Positions 1 to 10,418 of a stretch of DNA of 64,000 bases are shown here, piece after piece; the first letter of the stretch is position 1; the number at the start of each line of letters is the position of its first letter. This DNA is from Nothophaeocryptopus gaeumannii (lineage: Eukaryota; Ascomycota; Dothideomycetes; Mycosphaerellales; Mycosphaerellaceae), in the NCBI GenBank assembly GCA_031771865.1, contig JASISA010000007.1:310001-374000 (forward strand), written 5' to 3'. Both the position numbers and the translations under genes were made by a program. The notes under the pieces were generated by a model, which was given only the letters and a program-made list of their open reading frames with translations, was not told the origin of the DNA and made no database searches.

Positions 1-2317
1 TGGTGGTGAAGGTACGACCTTGCTCTTTCAGTCCAGCATCTACTGTCGGATGGCGGCCACCGATGACCTTGTGTGAGGTTCCATCAGTTAGGATGGGGCG
101 AACGAGGTCCCTCTCTTTTGCAATGACAGCCGACGAGCATGCGACGTCCAGTTCATCGAGAACAGCAGCATTTCGTCTCAGTTTCATCAGATTCTCCAAA
201 ACTTCAGCTCGCAGCTTGCCAAATACTCGCTCTTCTTCCGTTCTGATGCGCAACTTCGAATCATCGGTTCTCACCCCGAGATGCGTCCAGTCTGCAAGAT
301 AGAATGACCTTGTGCTCTTCGTAGAGCCAATGGTTCTAGCACCAGCAAGCGCCGCAAGGTTGCCCTTCGTATCCTTGCCCTTGACATGACAAAAATGCCC
401 AAGCTGAGCACTCCATTTCAGTGTCAAGCTATCCGCCTGAAGTTCCTTACGAAGCTTCACAGCCAATTCCTGCTTCAGCTTCATCAGCTTGTCCAGGTCT
501 CCATGTGCGCGTTCAAGTGTCGCCGAAGCATTTCTTCGCATAATCCAAATCTCGTCGGGCTTTGAGTCAGATTGCGCAAATTGATTCTTGGAACCTCGTC
601 GCGACAGCTTTGGTGTCTTGTCACCAGCAGCATCGGCAGTTGCAACTTCCTCGGCCATCTGTTCAGCCTCTGCTCCAGAGGCTTCGTCTTCAAGGTGCTG
701 CTGGTTCAGCCCATCCTCATCGATAGCAGCTTGAATACTCCTAGCTGCCTTGCTAGGGCTCTCGAGGTCAAGACGACCCAAGATGTCCCAAAGGAACGTG
801 AGATCCTGAGATGCATATTTGCTGTCCTGTTCAACAAGTCTCTCTTGATGGGCAATGATATGCTGATGCAGTATGCCCGAAAGCTCCTGCATCACATCTA
901 CTGTCTTCGCAAGGCTGAGTAGATCATCTGCATCACCCTTGCCAACCGAGAACTTTTGCAACAGTCTGTATGTGTCATGCGTTCGGCGCAACAAAGCGAT
1001 GATATCCTCACGAAGCGCATCTTGGCCAAGCATCTCCTGTACAAGGTCCAAGCGATTGTTTATTGTCGAGAGCGACATCGAAGGCGATACGATTCGCTGG
1101 CTGAGCAAACGAGCCCCACTTTTGGTAACAGTGCGCCTAACAGCATGAAGAAGGCTGCCTTGGAAAGTGTTATCACGCAGCGTGCTCCGAATCTCCATAT
1201 TGCGCAGACTTTGCTTGTCAATGCTCATATATTCGTCGTCTGTCCTTCTGACTGGAGGCTGTAGTTGGATGTTAACATCTCGAAGCTTGTCCTTTACGTA
1301 GTCCAGCACCAGGTTCGCAGCGGATATCTCAAAAGTCGTGAAGTCTGCTTCTTTGTCCTTCGGCACGGGACGCTCCAGCATCGATGCCCAGTCTGCGACA
1401 GTAGAAGCGGTTTCTGTCACAGAGTGAAAATGCGTTGGCATATTGCCATCGCTGATGAGCCTTTGCAGATACGTCTGGTCCGCAGCTTCCAGCGAGATGT
1501 CCAGAACGACCTCTCGAGGCCCAATTCGAGCGACGAGAGATGGTAAGCTCGCCAGGTCCGAGCTCTGCGCGAAGAAATCACCACTCGAAAGATCGATCCA
1601 GCTCAATCCAACCTTCGTGCTTCTCCGATACCTCTCATACGCAGCTCGATCTGTCCCTCCCGATGGCGCGGCAGGCAAACCACCAGCAACATGGATCCCA
1701 AGCAAATAGTTGTTCTCGAATGGATCCATAAATGTCTCATCGATCAGCGTACCAGCCGTAACAACCCTCGTCACTTTCCGATCGAACATCATACCTCCAG
1801 TCCTCTCATTCTCCGGAACGCGTACTTGCTCCGAAATAGCAACTTGTTTCCCGAGATCCTGAACGAACATCTTCAAATACCTCTCCAATTGAGATGCCTG
1901 AAAGCCTGCCATCGGTACATCGCCCACCTGGGTCGCCCTCTTGGCTTTCTTCAAATTGACCAAGGGGGCGAACTCTTCGACTTGATCAAAGTACATCTCG
2001 TAGAAGTCGCCCACGCGGGTGAGGACCACACAATCCTTGAATTTGCGGACATTGTTCAGATGTTGCTGAAGAACAGTAGGATATGTCTTCTCTGGGATCA
2101 ATTCAGTCTGCGTCTGGGGTATGGCTGGCAAGGCTCCATGGCTGAGCTTGCTGGCTTTGATGGTTGTCGTCGTTTTGGCTCCGCGGTGTTGGATCCAGAG
2201 CCATGGTCGTTTGCGGACGCACGAGAAGGCTGTTGATGGTCGGCCGTGGAGGTCTAGAGTGGAGACGCTTCGCTGCAGCTGATATCGAGCGGCTGCGGGA
2301 AACAGTCTTGAGCGCAT
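1..2317 (-). CDS. MSH1: Mitochondrial MutS homologue Msh1 (3' end beyond window)
   Basis: One uninterrupted frame of about 772 codons runs from an ATG at 2317 off the left edge. The first ~60 residues are rich in Arg, Ser and Ala with almost no acidic residues, as in a mitochondrial presequence. The mismatch-binding domain I follows, with VLTRVGDFYEMYFDQ as the MutS FYE motif. Connector, lever and clamp regions come next, including a charged coiled part. GGRHP marks the entry to the ATPase domain, so Walker A and B lie outside the window. MutS proteins bind mismatched DNA; fungal Msh1 works in mitochondrial DNA repair. The domain I wording and presequence favour Msh1 over Msh2, Msh3 or Msh6. 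An upstream GTG in another frame was rejected as start. Confidence 0.9.
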   Translation of the reverse strand, partial: MRSRLFPAAARYQLQRSVSTLDLHGRPSTAFSCVRKRPWLWIQHRGAKTTTTIKASKLSHGALPAIPQTQTELIPEKTYPTVLQQHLNNVRKFKDCVVLTRVGDFYEMYFDQVEEFAPLVNLKKAKRATQVGDVPMAGFQASQLERYLKMFVQDLGKQVAISEQVRVPENERTGGMMFDRKVTRVVTAGTLIDETFMDPFENNYLLGIHVAGGLPAAPSGGTDRAAYERYRRSTKVGLSWIDLSSGDFFAQSSDLASLPSLVARIGPREVVLDISLEAADQTYLQRLISDGNMPTHFHSVTETASTVADWASMLERPVPKDKEADFTTFEISAANLVLDYVKDKLRDVNIQLQPPVRRTDDEYMSIDKQSLRNMEIRSTLRDNTFQGSLLHAVRRTVTKSGARLLSQRIVSPSMSLSTINNRLDLVQEMLGQDALREDIIALLRRTHDTYRLLQKFSVGKGDADDLLSLAKTVDVMQELSGILHQHIIAHQERLVEQDSKYASQDLTFLWDILGRLDLESPSKAARSIQAAIDEDGLNQQHLEDEASGAEAEQMAEEVATADAAGDKTPKLSRRGSKNQFAQSDSKPDEIWIMRRNASATLERAHGDLDKLMKLKQELAVKLRKELQADSLTLKWSAQLGHFCHVKGKDTKGNLAALAGARTIGSTKSTRSFYLADWTHLGVRTDDSKLRIRTEEERVFGKLRAEVLENLMKLRRNAAVLDELDVACSSAVIAKERDLVRPILTDGTSHKVIGGRHPTVDAGLKEQGRTFTT

Positions 2318-2669
2318 GGGATGATGACTCTGTTAGCTCTGATTGATGTTTCGATAGTGAAAGTCGCGTCGATGTCGGAGAAGACGCGAAGTCGCGGTGC
2401 ACAGACGATCTCGGAGAGTCGGCCCGATACCGAAACCAACAAAGTGAAACCTGCGGCCACAGTCCTTTGCTCGTGGTGGGAATACAGTATCACGAGAGAC
2501 ATCACACTTCGACATTGTATTGACGTAATGCATTCCAACCATGCTTGTACACTGCTGACGATACGCCCCTTGCCATCCGTTCAGCCTCTTCAAGACTCTC
2601 CGCAACCATCGTCACCTCACTCAGCTTCGCCAATAGCCTCACAGAGAGAGAATAAAAGTCTCGTCTGGA

Positions 2670-3371
2670 TCATGCATCTCGCTTCCGCTCATCCTCAGCA
2701 AGCCTCATACTATCCATCAACCTCGTGCCCGCCACCTCATCAAACCCCTCCAGCACCCTCCGCAGCCTCACCAACTCGGGATTCAGCCTTCCGCACCATA
2801 GATTCTGAGGCCGGCTCGGTCGCCGATAAGCGCCAAACATGTCCTCGTTGGGAGCCAGCAGATCAACCTCAAACTGCGTCGCGGGATGCTCACAGGGGAA
2901 CCACCAGGCTATCGAGACTGGAAGCGTTAAATACTCAAATTGATGATTTTCCATGACATTCTGCAATCCGCGAATCTTCTCCCTAAGCTGTTCTGAAGCA
3001 GGATCCGCAGGGTAGTCTTCAATTTCCAGCCTGATAATCACCTTCGTCAGGAATCCCCTATTGCTTGGTCCAACGCTCCTTAGTAGGTATCGTAGAGACC
3101 CAGCCTCGTCCAGTAAGTCCTCCGGATCCTGGTAACGCTGTCTGATATCGAAGGTATTGAAAGCGTAGAACATCTTGCTGCACTCCTCGTTGGTCTGCTT
3201 GCAGACTTTCAAGAGAGATGTCGGTTGCTCGTGCGCAAATCGATGGGTTGTCCTGAGTTCCGAGGTGATTGAGGAGTGAACGATTGGGATCGGAGTATCG
3301 CGGATAAGCGTTAATTCCCAGATTCGATTTCGAAGTTCGGCGGGAAGTTTGTTCAAGGGTGATGCTTCCAT
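2670..3371 (-). CDS. 2EXR/F-box-like domain protein
   Basis: Intronless 233-residue frame starting with ATG. Residues ~6-20 read LNKLPAELRNRIWELTL, the hallmark of the fungal 2EXR (F-box-like) fold. LLKVCKQTNEECSKMFYAFN follows, the usual second block, where a Cys/Arg-Q dipeptide precedes the conserved E. The C-terminus is charged (EDERKRDA). The family is greatly expanded in Dothideomycetes and mostly has no assigned role; some members may be adaptor or immunity-like proteins, but nothing here shows a partner. It is convergent to nothing obvious; the ~350 bp between it and MSH1 hold both promoters' upstream parts. It is one of five 2EXR genes in this window. Confidence 0.75.
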   Translation of the reverse strand: MEASPLNKLPAELRNRIWELTLIRDTPIPIVHSSITSELRTTHRFAHEQPTSLLKVCKQTNEECSKMFYAFNTFDIRQRYQDPEDLLDEAGSLRYLLRSVGPSNRGFLTKVIIRLEIEDYPADPASEQLREKIRGLQNVMENHQFEYLTLPVSIAWWFPCEHPATQFEVDLLAPNEDMFGAYRRPSRPQNLWCGRLNPELVRLRRVLEGFDEVAGTRLMDSMRLAEDERKRDA

Positions 3372-3764
3372 GATGGGCGCACCGGAGGGCGATTAGATGT
3401 CAATAGCTGCTGTAGTATGGGTGAGTGCGACTCTGGGGACAGCTTGAGGACAACTCAAATTTGCGGAATTTTTGAGAACTGTAAAGTGGGAAGCTCGCAT
3501 GCCATGTCTTGCATGTGAAACACAAGGATCCTCTCAACCAACGAACGCGAGTGTCTCATATTAGAGACGTCTCTGGTGGATGTTCACCAGGACTGCAAAG
3601 AAAATCAGATTCTATACTCGGCAATCAGAGCTACGTCTTCAGACCGCCATTGTGTACGACGCACATTCTCTCGCATCAAAACTCTCATGGTATCAAGAAA
3701 AAGCAGATAACCCATCCTCATTCCATCTCATCACTCATAAAAGCTCCCACTTCCACCTTCCCGC

Positions 3765-4300
3765 CTACTTCGCAGACGGCTCGGGAGTCTTGTCCTTCTT
3801 ATCCAACCCGACGACATGCTTCGCCTTATCAACAACACCATGCAACCCACCCTCCTTATGCTCATGCGCCGTCTTCTGCTCTTTGGCACTGCTATGTCCG
3901 CCGAACTTGTCCTTATGCACGTTACCCTCACCGCCTCGGCCGGTGTGGAAGTTCTCGTAATCGCCGCCGGCGGGACGTGTGGCGGATTCGGGGACGACGT
4001 CTTGGGAGGGGACGTTTTCGAGGGAGTGGACTACGTTGCCGGTGCCTGGGGAACATCTATGTTAGAGCCGGACAAGTTGGATCTGGGGATTGCGTGTCTC
4101 ACCTCCACGCCCAGCGCTGTAATTTGGCTTGCTCGAGACGCCTGGAGTGCCTTCGCGTACGATGTCGCCATTGACGTAGGTGTGATCGTCATGGCCGATG
4201 TTGCCAGCGCCTGTTCCTAATCAGCACACGACCTTTCGGCAGATCTGCTCTGCTGGATCATACCACCGCGGCCGGTCGAGTGGATAGGAGAGTCCGACAT
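3765..4300 (-). CDS. DUF3602 (Par32-like) GRGG-repeat protein
   Basis: Three exons: 4300-4264, 4216-4103 and 4045-3765, giving 143 residues. The protein contains three copies of a short motif, STGRGGTGAGNIG, SAGRGGTGN and HTGRGGEGN, the signature of DUF3602, a family that includes yeast Par32, a TORC1-responsive phosphoprotein. The rest is hydrophilic and low in complexity (acidic, Lys-rich and His-rich), so probably disordered. Both introns (47 and 57 nt, GT-AG) interrupt the GRGG motif after the first base of a Gly codon, that is, at the same position and phase in two successive repeats. The start at 4300 is the first ATG and the only one that leads into the motif. A role in nutrient or nitrogen signalling is known for Par32 only and is an inference here. 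Confidence 0.8.
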
Positions 4301-4673
4301 GTCTGCTTTGACGTGCTTTTGCTCAATGTGTTAGGTAGAGGTCTGTTTCGTAGATGAGCTTCAGTCTTCTAGATTGGAGTCAAGGTAAAGTTGAAGATCC
4401 AAAGGCAGGAGCAACCAGGAAACCAGAAATTTGAAGCAGACTTGACCTGTTCCAGTTTAAGAGATCACGCAACAGTCACCTCCCACTGTCATGCGCCGGA
4501 TACGGAGGTACGCAAAGAAAAGCTCCTATGACGCAGGCAGCTTCAGCTTCGCAGCAGCCACACAAGAGAACACAGCTGCATGGCTCATTGGCGCCATTTT
4601 TCGACGAATTCTTGGGAAAGCAGAGAAGACGTGAAGTCGAAGAGACACTGACGTCGACGCCGTCTTCTGATCA

Positions 4674-4958
4674 ATGCCAAGAGATAAGGTGCAAGCTCCC
4701 TCTACTCCTGCAACGGCCGCTGCGGTGCAGGCTGCACAGGCACCTCGATCGGAAACGCATACACGCAAGATTGCTTCAATCATGACATCTGCAGTTGGTT
4801 TAATCATGCTAGTGGTGGGAGCAGGTACGTCTTCACTAAGCCGGACATCACCGATCTCAGACTACTGCGTGTCCGGTAGCACTGATACATGAATGCTAGC
4901 GATGCAAATTGCGGCGACGCCTACGATGCAGCCATTGATGATACGGCACTTGGTGTGA
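4674..4958 (+). CDS. Possible small single-pass membrane protein
   Basis: Tentative two-exon model: 4674-4824 and 4900-4958, 69 residues. The donor GTACGT and acceptor GCTAG join in frame. The N-terminal half is Ala/Pro/Thr-rich. Residues ~36-55 (MTSAVGLIMLVVGA) form a hydrophobic stretch preceded by Arg-Lys. I do not recognise the family. Opposite-strand reading gives only a low-complexity frame of 93 residues. RNA data would decide between a real mini-protein and chance. Confidence 0.3.
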
Positions 4959-5247
4959 TTGACGGATGTGGTCAAACGAACCCATCGAATCGTGCGAGTG
5001 CGCCGAGTACGAGTCCAGCGTGCTCGTGAAGTGAGTGACGGCGAGGATCCTTCGATAATCAGAAGCAAATGGGTACTGTCATGACAGCATAACATAGCAT
5101 AACCTTACAGTACCTCAAACAGGTGTATCGGACCATTAATGCCTCCTTGGCCTGCAGAGCGTGCTGTCCTCAACCCGGCACATCTCTATCATTTGACGAC
5201 GCAGGGCCCTTGTGTAAGCAAATGATCCAGGTTGATCGTCTGGTACT

Positions 5248-6545
5248 CTACTTCTTCTGCTCCGCCTGCTGACCACCACCAGTCGTTGGCAGACCCATGA
5301 AGATCTTGAAAGAGTCGTAGATCATCCATTGCAAACCAGTGAGAGTTCCGATCATGACGATACTGTGAAATAGTCAGCAAGCACTCAATATCATTATTTG
5401 AGCATTCGACTCACCGAACTGGCAAGCCAGCCCAAAGACCACCAAATCCAATTTCCTTGTAAATTCTGCTCGTTGCAGCACCGAAGGCTTCACCAGCTTG
5501 GCGGTTGGCGTTAAGCTTGCTGACCATGACATCGGCAGGGTGAGAGATGATAGCGCAGAGGATACCGGCGAGGTAACCACCTGTGAAAGCAACCCCAGTC
5601 TGTGCGCCCTTGGAGTAGTCGCTCTTTTGGCCTGGAAGACGATGATAGATCATTTCGACGATTGTTTCAAAAGAGGCGAATTTCATCATGGTGTAGGGAA
5701 TTTGGCGACCCCAGAGGGGAGTGATTCCCTTGTAGAGACTGATCAATATGGTCAGTGGATAGCTATTGCGAGAATTATTTGGAATGGTCTTACCCGCCAA
5801 CACCTTCCGCTGCGACAATCTTGCTGATACCATCGAAAGTTCCCTTTGCGAACGGAGGCATCGTCGTCTGCATGCGGACTTTGACAGCTTCGAAGGGACA
5901 AAGACCGATATCAGCGAGAAATTCGGCAGAGGCGGAACCAGCAAGGTAAATCCAAGTCTTGTAGCGAACGGCATTCTCCTCGCCGGCCAGATCAGAGTAG
6001 AACTTCTTGAAGAACTCGTAGCATCCATATTTGAAAGCACCCTGGACAGAGTATCCGAAGAAAGTTGGCGAGCCACCAGTATACAGGCCAGCGACACCTT
6101 CACCAGAGATGATCTTGCGCCAACCGTCGACATTGCCTTTATACAGTTTGCTGTCGACTTGGCGACGACACTTGACGAGATCGAGGGGTGTTACGCCCCA
6201 GTGAGTGAGACCACATGCCATGAGACCTCCGAAGGTGCTGTGCCATATCAGTCGCGAGCTCGAGAGCTTCACGCACATATATTCCTACCATGCAGCATAG
6301 TACTTGCCCGAGTACAGCTCAATCTTGCCAGTCTTATCTTGTGCGAGTTGAGATGCCTTGGCGAGCTCGGCAGTCGCAGCTTCACTGAGCTGAGAAGCCT
6401 TCCTTTGCGCATCCTCCTTAACGTCCCATGCGCTGTACAGATGCGCAATGCTCTTCCTTTGAGGTTGCTGGTTGTTCAGCTGGTATGGCGAGGCATGACC
6501 GAAGGTTGCGCTCAGGGCGCTTGTAGAGGGAAAGAACGACGGCAT
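5248..6545 (-). CDS. MIR1: Mitochondrial phosphate carrier (Mir1/PiC type)
   Basis: Four exons: 6545-6289, 6237-5794, 5738-5415 and 5362-5248, giving 379 residues. It carries three mitochondrial carrier repeats, each with the Px(D/E)xx(K/R) signature: PLDLVKCR, PFEAVKVRM and PADVMVSKL. The stretch YYAACTFGGLMACGLTHWG at the exon 1-2 join is characteristic of phosphate carriers, as is YSVQGAFKYGCYEFFKK. The protein imports phosphate into the mitochondrial matrix with protons for ATP synthesis. The N-terminal ~85 residues are an extended Ser/Ala/Gln-rich presequence. ATG 6545 (MPSFFPS) is preferred, because the in-frame extension upstream begins only at a GTG and an AG acceptor (CAGCTTCAG) just before it suggests a 5'UTR intron. 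Confidence 0.93.
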
Positions 6546-7044
6546 TGCGGCTTTCCTGAAGCTGGCCGTATCAGTTGTGTTCGTCACATAACAGCATTCA
6601 AAGGAGGATCAATCAATCGTGAGGCTTAGCTGCCGGCGTTGTTTTGCTTATTTCCGTCTTCCTTCGCGTGAGGATCTCAGGGCGGCTTCCTTTGTCTGTT
6701 GTGCCGTGATATGCGAGAACAGGGGGCAGGCTACTACACACAGGCGAGCTCACCTTGCCAATGCCTTTCTACTCTTCCTGTATCCGCGGGGGAAGGTCCT
6801 ACAAAGAATATGGAAACATTCACTTGAGCGTTGCGAAAGTGGGAGTGGAGAGCATCACAAGCTGGAGCTCGGGTTGCAGCTTGCGCACGAGCCAAGCCAG
6901 CGACGTCATGTTTGAGCCGACGGGCCGAAATAGTTCGGACACGCTGATCCCGACCTCACCTCTCGGGACAATGCAAACCGCTGCGAAGATCGTTGCAGCT
7001 CCAAGACGTGCAGTCTACGAGTCATAACCGCTTGAGAAGCCACC
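6546..7044. promoter_or_regulatory. Shared upstream region of divergent genes
   Basis: About 500 bp between the phosphate carrier and the CBS gene, which are transcribed away from each other. It must contain both promoters. I see no supported ORF or clear repeat in it. Confidence 0.5.
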
Positions 7045-7794
7045 ATGGCCAACGCAGAGAGTAGCATGGCCGCAGCAAGCTCGCAGCGTGGAGCCAGCCC
7101 ATGGGCGAGCAAGTACAGAGGAGTAGGTACCATTCCAGTTGGAGGAGCATCAGCGTCGCCATTCTCAAGTCTGGATCACCACAGCACAGATCTCGGTGGG
7201 GTTATGGCCAAAATTTCCAATCTACGCTGTCAGAAACGCACAGTGAACGCTATTCGAGATTCTCAGGAAGCGTTCGGCACATGGAACCGTGGATCAGACC
7301 AGCTTGAGAAGGCGGCAACGATCTGCTCCTTAAATCATGAACTCCCGTCTGCTCTATCAGACACTAACAGTCGTTAGGCAGTCGTAGAAGATCTCGACCC
7401 TCCACCCGCTCTCTCGACACACCCATCCTCTCACATAGGCTTCGCAATGATGGCCGCATTCGAGCGAGACTACACCCATCTCACAGTCGTCGACGAACAC
7501 AAGAACCTTCTCGGATACATCTCGGCCCCACGATTACGGCAACTACTCGAGACTAGGCAAGTGAAGGAGGATGACCCTGTTGAAAAAGCGATGCAGAAGT
7601 TCCAAAAAAAGGGCAGGACGTACAAGTTGATCACGATGGAAACACCACTGGCGGAGCTGGAAGCCTTCTTTGAAGGAAGCCACGGAGGCATGAAGCATGA
7701 CTTTGCTGTGGTGACTGACCCTGCGAGGCGATTCGTACTTGGCGTTGCGACGAAGGAAGACCTGCAGAAGTTCGCTGAGCGACGGCCGTTCTGA
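7045..7794 (+). CDS. CBS-domain pair protein
   Basis: Two exons, 7045-7122 and 7378-7794, encode 164 residues. The 255-nt intron (donor GTAGGT, acceptor GTTAG) is long for this locus but joins KYRG to AVVEDLDPPPAL in frame. The protein is essentially two CBS motifs: FERDYTHLTVVDEHKNLLGY with ISAPRLRQLL, and LITMETPLAELEAFF with HDFAVVTDPARRFVLGVATK. CBS pairs bind adenosine nucleotides or related ligands and act as regulatory modules. Here the pair forms the whole protein, as in small stand-alone fungal CBS proteins. No catalytic domain is attached, so the partner is unknown. Confidence 0.85.
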
Positions 7795-8683
7795 GCTGCC
7801 TTCGCAAACTCTTGAGCCGAAGCCAACATCCGCCGCACAATCGGAGAGAGCTTCACGATGGCCCTACTCCAAGGCTGATAGGTGGTGGCTGACACTTGGA
7901 GAGACCTGCTTATCAGCCCCTGCGGCCCTCCCTCCTGAGCCAAGCCACCTTCGAAGGCCATACATGCCAGGTTCATACCATGAGCTCTAGCGTTCTACCA
8001 AGACGATCTCTTCCAGACTCCTCAAAATTCAGCGATCTGCTTTCACCGGTGTCTGGCTCAGGTTTCACGGACAAAACGCCCCTTCATGTGCCAAGGATCA
8101 AATTCTCCTACCCGGTCTTGGCTTGTAGCACCTTCTAAAGTAGACCAAATGATAGCATTCCAGGAGCAGGCCACTGGAATGGGACTTTTGCGCTGTCCTG
8201 CATGAATTTGCCTACTTCTGGATATTGCCTTGGTTGAATGCACCTCTACTGATTCGAGGTCAGCGAACTGGTTGCTGCCTCAGGATGCCAATCGTTCTAC
8301 TTCCCAAGCCTGCGCACTAACGAACCATGACCACACGCCGTGTGTCAGTCATCATGTCAGGCAACATCCTACCTTTTGAGGCAGTTACTCAGGCAAGAAG
8401 GCAGCAGGGCACAAAACTCGCGAAACTCCGGTCAGTGATAGTTGTCCAATGAGGATTCGAACGACCTACAACGCACTCTATATACCTCCAGAGAGATGAC
8501 AAGCTGAAGACCATGCAGTGGACTATCACTGCGCAGCGACCCATACGCACATGGCCCACTAGACTGCAAAAGGGCCCTGATCGTAACGTATAAATATCGG
8601 CTTCGAAGACTCTTGGTAGATATCTCCTCCGAACTTCACTTCCATAACATCTTTTCCTCCGTCTTCTTTCATCGTCGTCCCGC
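7795..8683. other. Intergenic region, no gene recognised
   Basis: About 890 bp with only short overlapping frames lacking family features. A TATA-like ATAAATA lies near 8589, about 95 bp before the ATG of the secreted protein gene, and probably belongs to its promoter. A segment near 8450 resembles a tRNA T-loop but has no pairing stem. Confidence 0.5.
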
Positions 8684-9144
8684 CATGCAGCTCTTCTGTG
8701 TCTCAAGCCTGCTCGCAGCAGACACTATCCTCCCACGCCTCATCCTGGCAGCTCCGGCTCCAGGCCCTTCCCACATTCAACGTTTAAACCCCAATGCTCA
8801 CCAACCGAGACACGACCGCAGCAAACAAAGACACTTACTGCACCGGCGACCACGACAGCGGCGTCGGCTACTGGGTCTGCGCCGGCGTCACCTGGTACGG
8901 TAAAACCAAAGTCGGCGTAAGCTTCAAAGTCCACGACAGCAAGGCCGATGGCTACGCCATCGGAGGCGGTTTCTTCCTCTTCGGCAAGAGCGATTACAAG
9001 CATAATCCGGGTACGGAGAACCATTTGGGATATGGGAAAGATAAGTGTACGCCTGGTCCGGATTGTGTGAACAAGCAGATCTTCAAGGGTCGGGAGATAT
9101 TTGCGGCGAGTAGTGATAAGAAGTGTGCTGATGTATTTGTGTGA
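8684..9144 (+). CDS. Small secreted Cys-containing protein, candidate effector (gene model uncertain)
   Basis: An ATG at 8684 opens a signal-peptide-like stretch (LFCVSSLLAAD, then LILAAPAPG). The rest of a convincing small protein (DTYCTGDHDSGVGYWVCAG, GYAIGGGFFLFGKSDY, several Cys) is in another frame, ending at 9144. A 40-nt intron, donor GTTTAA near 8783 and acceptor CCGCAG near 8823, would join them in frame, but it is very short with a poor donor. The alternative is a one-base frameshift. The mature part is Gly/Tyr/Lys-rich with about five Cys and no family I recognise. Small secreted proteins of this kind are often host-interaction proteins; that role is inference. Confidence 0.5.
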
Positions 9145-9498
9145 CTCAACCCAACACTTGCTTCAGTCCGTTGCTCAATGCTTGCTGATGACATGGAGAA
9201 GTGGCTTCGACCGCGGATAAGATACATCGTTTTTCGTTCGAAGCATCATACCATCAAGACTTATCCTCCGCGCATGCTTCCCCTCCGCTGGCCATTGTCG
9301 TTCATGCTATCCTCGTACCCGTTTCCAGCTGTAGGAATCTATATCGCAGTTGCTCACGCTTCGGCGGCTTTGCATGGCTCGCGCAATTTCGAAAACTTGT
9401 GTTTCTCCCCCCTGATACCCAAGCTGCTTCCGCTGGCTGTAGGTTCTACGACGTTCCATGTATCTGCAAACGCTGCCGATGCGGCTGTTCTGCTTGCC
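9145..9498. other. Intergenic region, nothing recognised
   Basis: About 350 bp between the 3' ends of two convergent genes. Frames present are shadows of the antisense 2EXR gene. No repeats or RNA genes were seen. Confidence 0.4.
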
Positions 9499-10171
9499 CT
9501 ATCGCCCGACCCACTCTCGATGACTATGTGCAGACTTCACCTTGAGATGCTGTTTGATTGCATAGAGAAGGTATCTTCTCCAGTCCGAGAAATTGTTGAT
9601 CTTGCGCTCCAGCTCCTTTGCGGCAACTCGAAGACTCCCCTCGATATCGTCAACATTAAGCTCCATCTCGAAGCCGAGAGACCCATTGTTGTGATCGAAG
9701 CTGGCCCACTCCATAGTGCAGCTCAGCTGTAGCTCGTCCGATCTGACGCCAAGTCCTTCGAGAGCCATAGCCATGTGATCCACGTGTTCCCGAAAGTCAA
9801 TATTAGAGTTGTGGTCGTCGAACGTTCGAAAGAACTTCAGTTTGAGATACCGAATCGCATTCATGCTGTCATCTCCAATAGTGGCGAAGAAGCGACAGAG
9901 AAGGCATGCCTCGTCACGGTCTTGCTCAGGGACTGTGGCTTCGTAGCCACTGACGAATTGACGTTGGCCGTACAGCATCTCAGTCGCTTCATGGTGCATC
10001 TGTCGACTTGTCTGAAGAAGGGCGAGCGGTGTGCTGCAAGTGACGCCGCTGCTAACGCGGAGATCGGCGTCCGTGTTATCGGCGGTGATTTGGCTTGTCT
10101 TCGAGGAGCACCAGCCCGTAGATCTGATTACGTAGCTCTGCTGAAATCTCGTTGAAAGGTGACGCATCCAT
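9499..10171 (-). pseudogene. 2EXR/F-box-like gene with a one-base frameshift
   Basis: ATG at 10171 begins a typical 2EXR N-terminus (FNEISAELRNQIYGLVLL), which hits a TAA after about 32 codons. The rest of the family pattern (STPLALLQTSRQMHHEATEM, then about 150 residues ending at 9499) continues in the neighbouring frame. The shift lies between about 10075 and 10115. No GT-AG pair there restores the frame with correct phase, so a real one-base indel, or a sequencing error, is the simplest reading. A longer frame starting upstream with MGQTTSTSQ is an artefact, because it lacks the conserved LPAELR block. Confidence 0.65.
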
Positions 10172-10418
10172 GGTGGTTGGCGTTGATGCTTGTGTTGTTT
10201 CGCAGATGTTTGCGTGTTTGCAAGTTGACTTGTTGACGTTGTTTGGCCCAATGCTCCGGAAGCGTCGGCGACTACGGCACGGACCGCTCGTTCACATGCA
10301 AGACAAAACTAATACTTTCATCACATGTCGCGAGAAAGTACTTTGTGAAAAGGGATGATCAGGCTTCTGCATCAAAGTTTTACTCACTCAAATGATCAAT
10401 CCATATTATGTCATACTG

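Noticed and set aside
3816..4220. 134-codon plus-strand frame with hydrophobic residues
   Set aside because: It is antisense to the spliced DUF3602 gene, whose motifs explain the sequence.
8440..8475. tRNA-like T-loop (GTTCGAATCC on the minus strand)
   Set aside because: The flanking bases do not form a T-stem and no anticodon or D arm can be found at the right distance.
9499..10251. 250-codon frame with start upstream of the 2EXR gene
   Set aside because: It bypasses the conserved LPAELR-type N-terminus, which is in another frame; the longer frame is a consequence of the frameshift.
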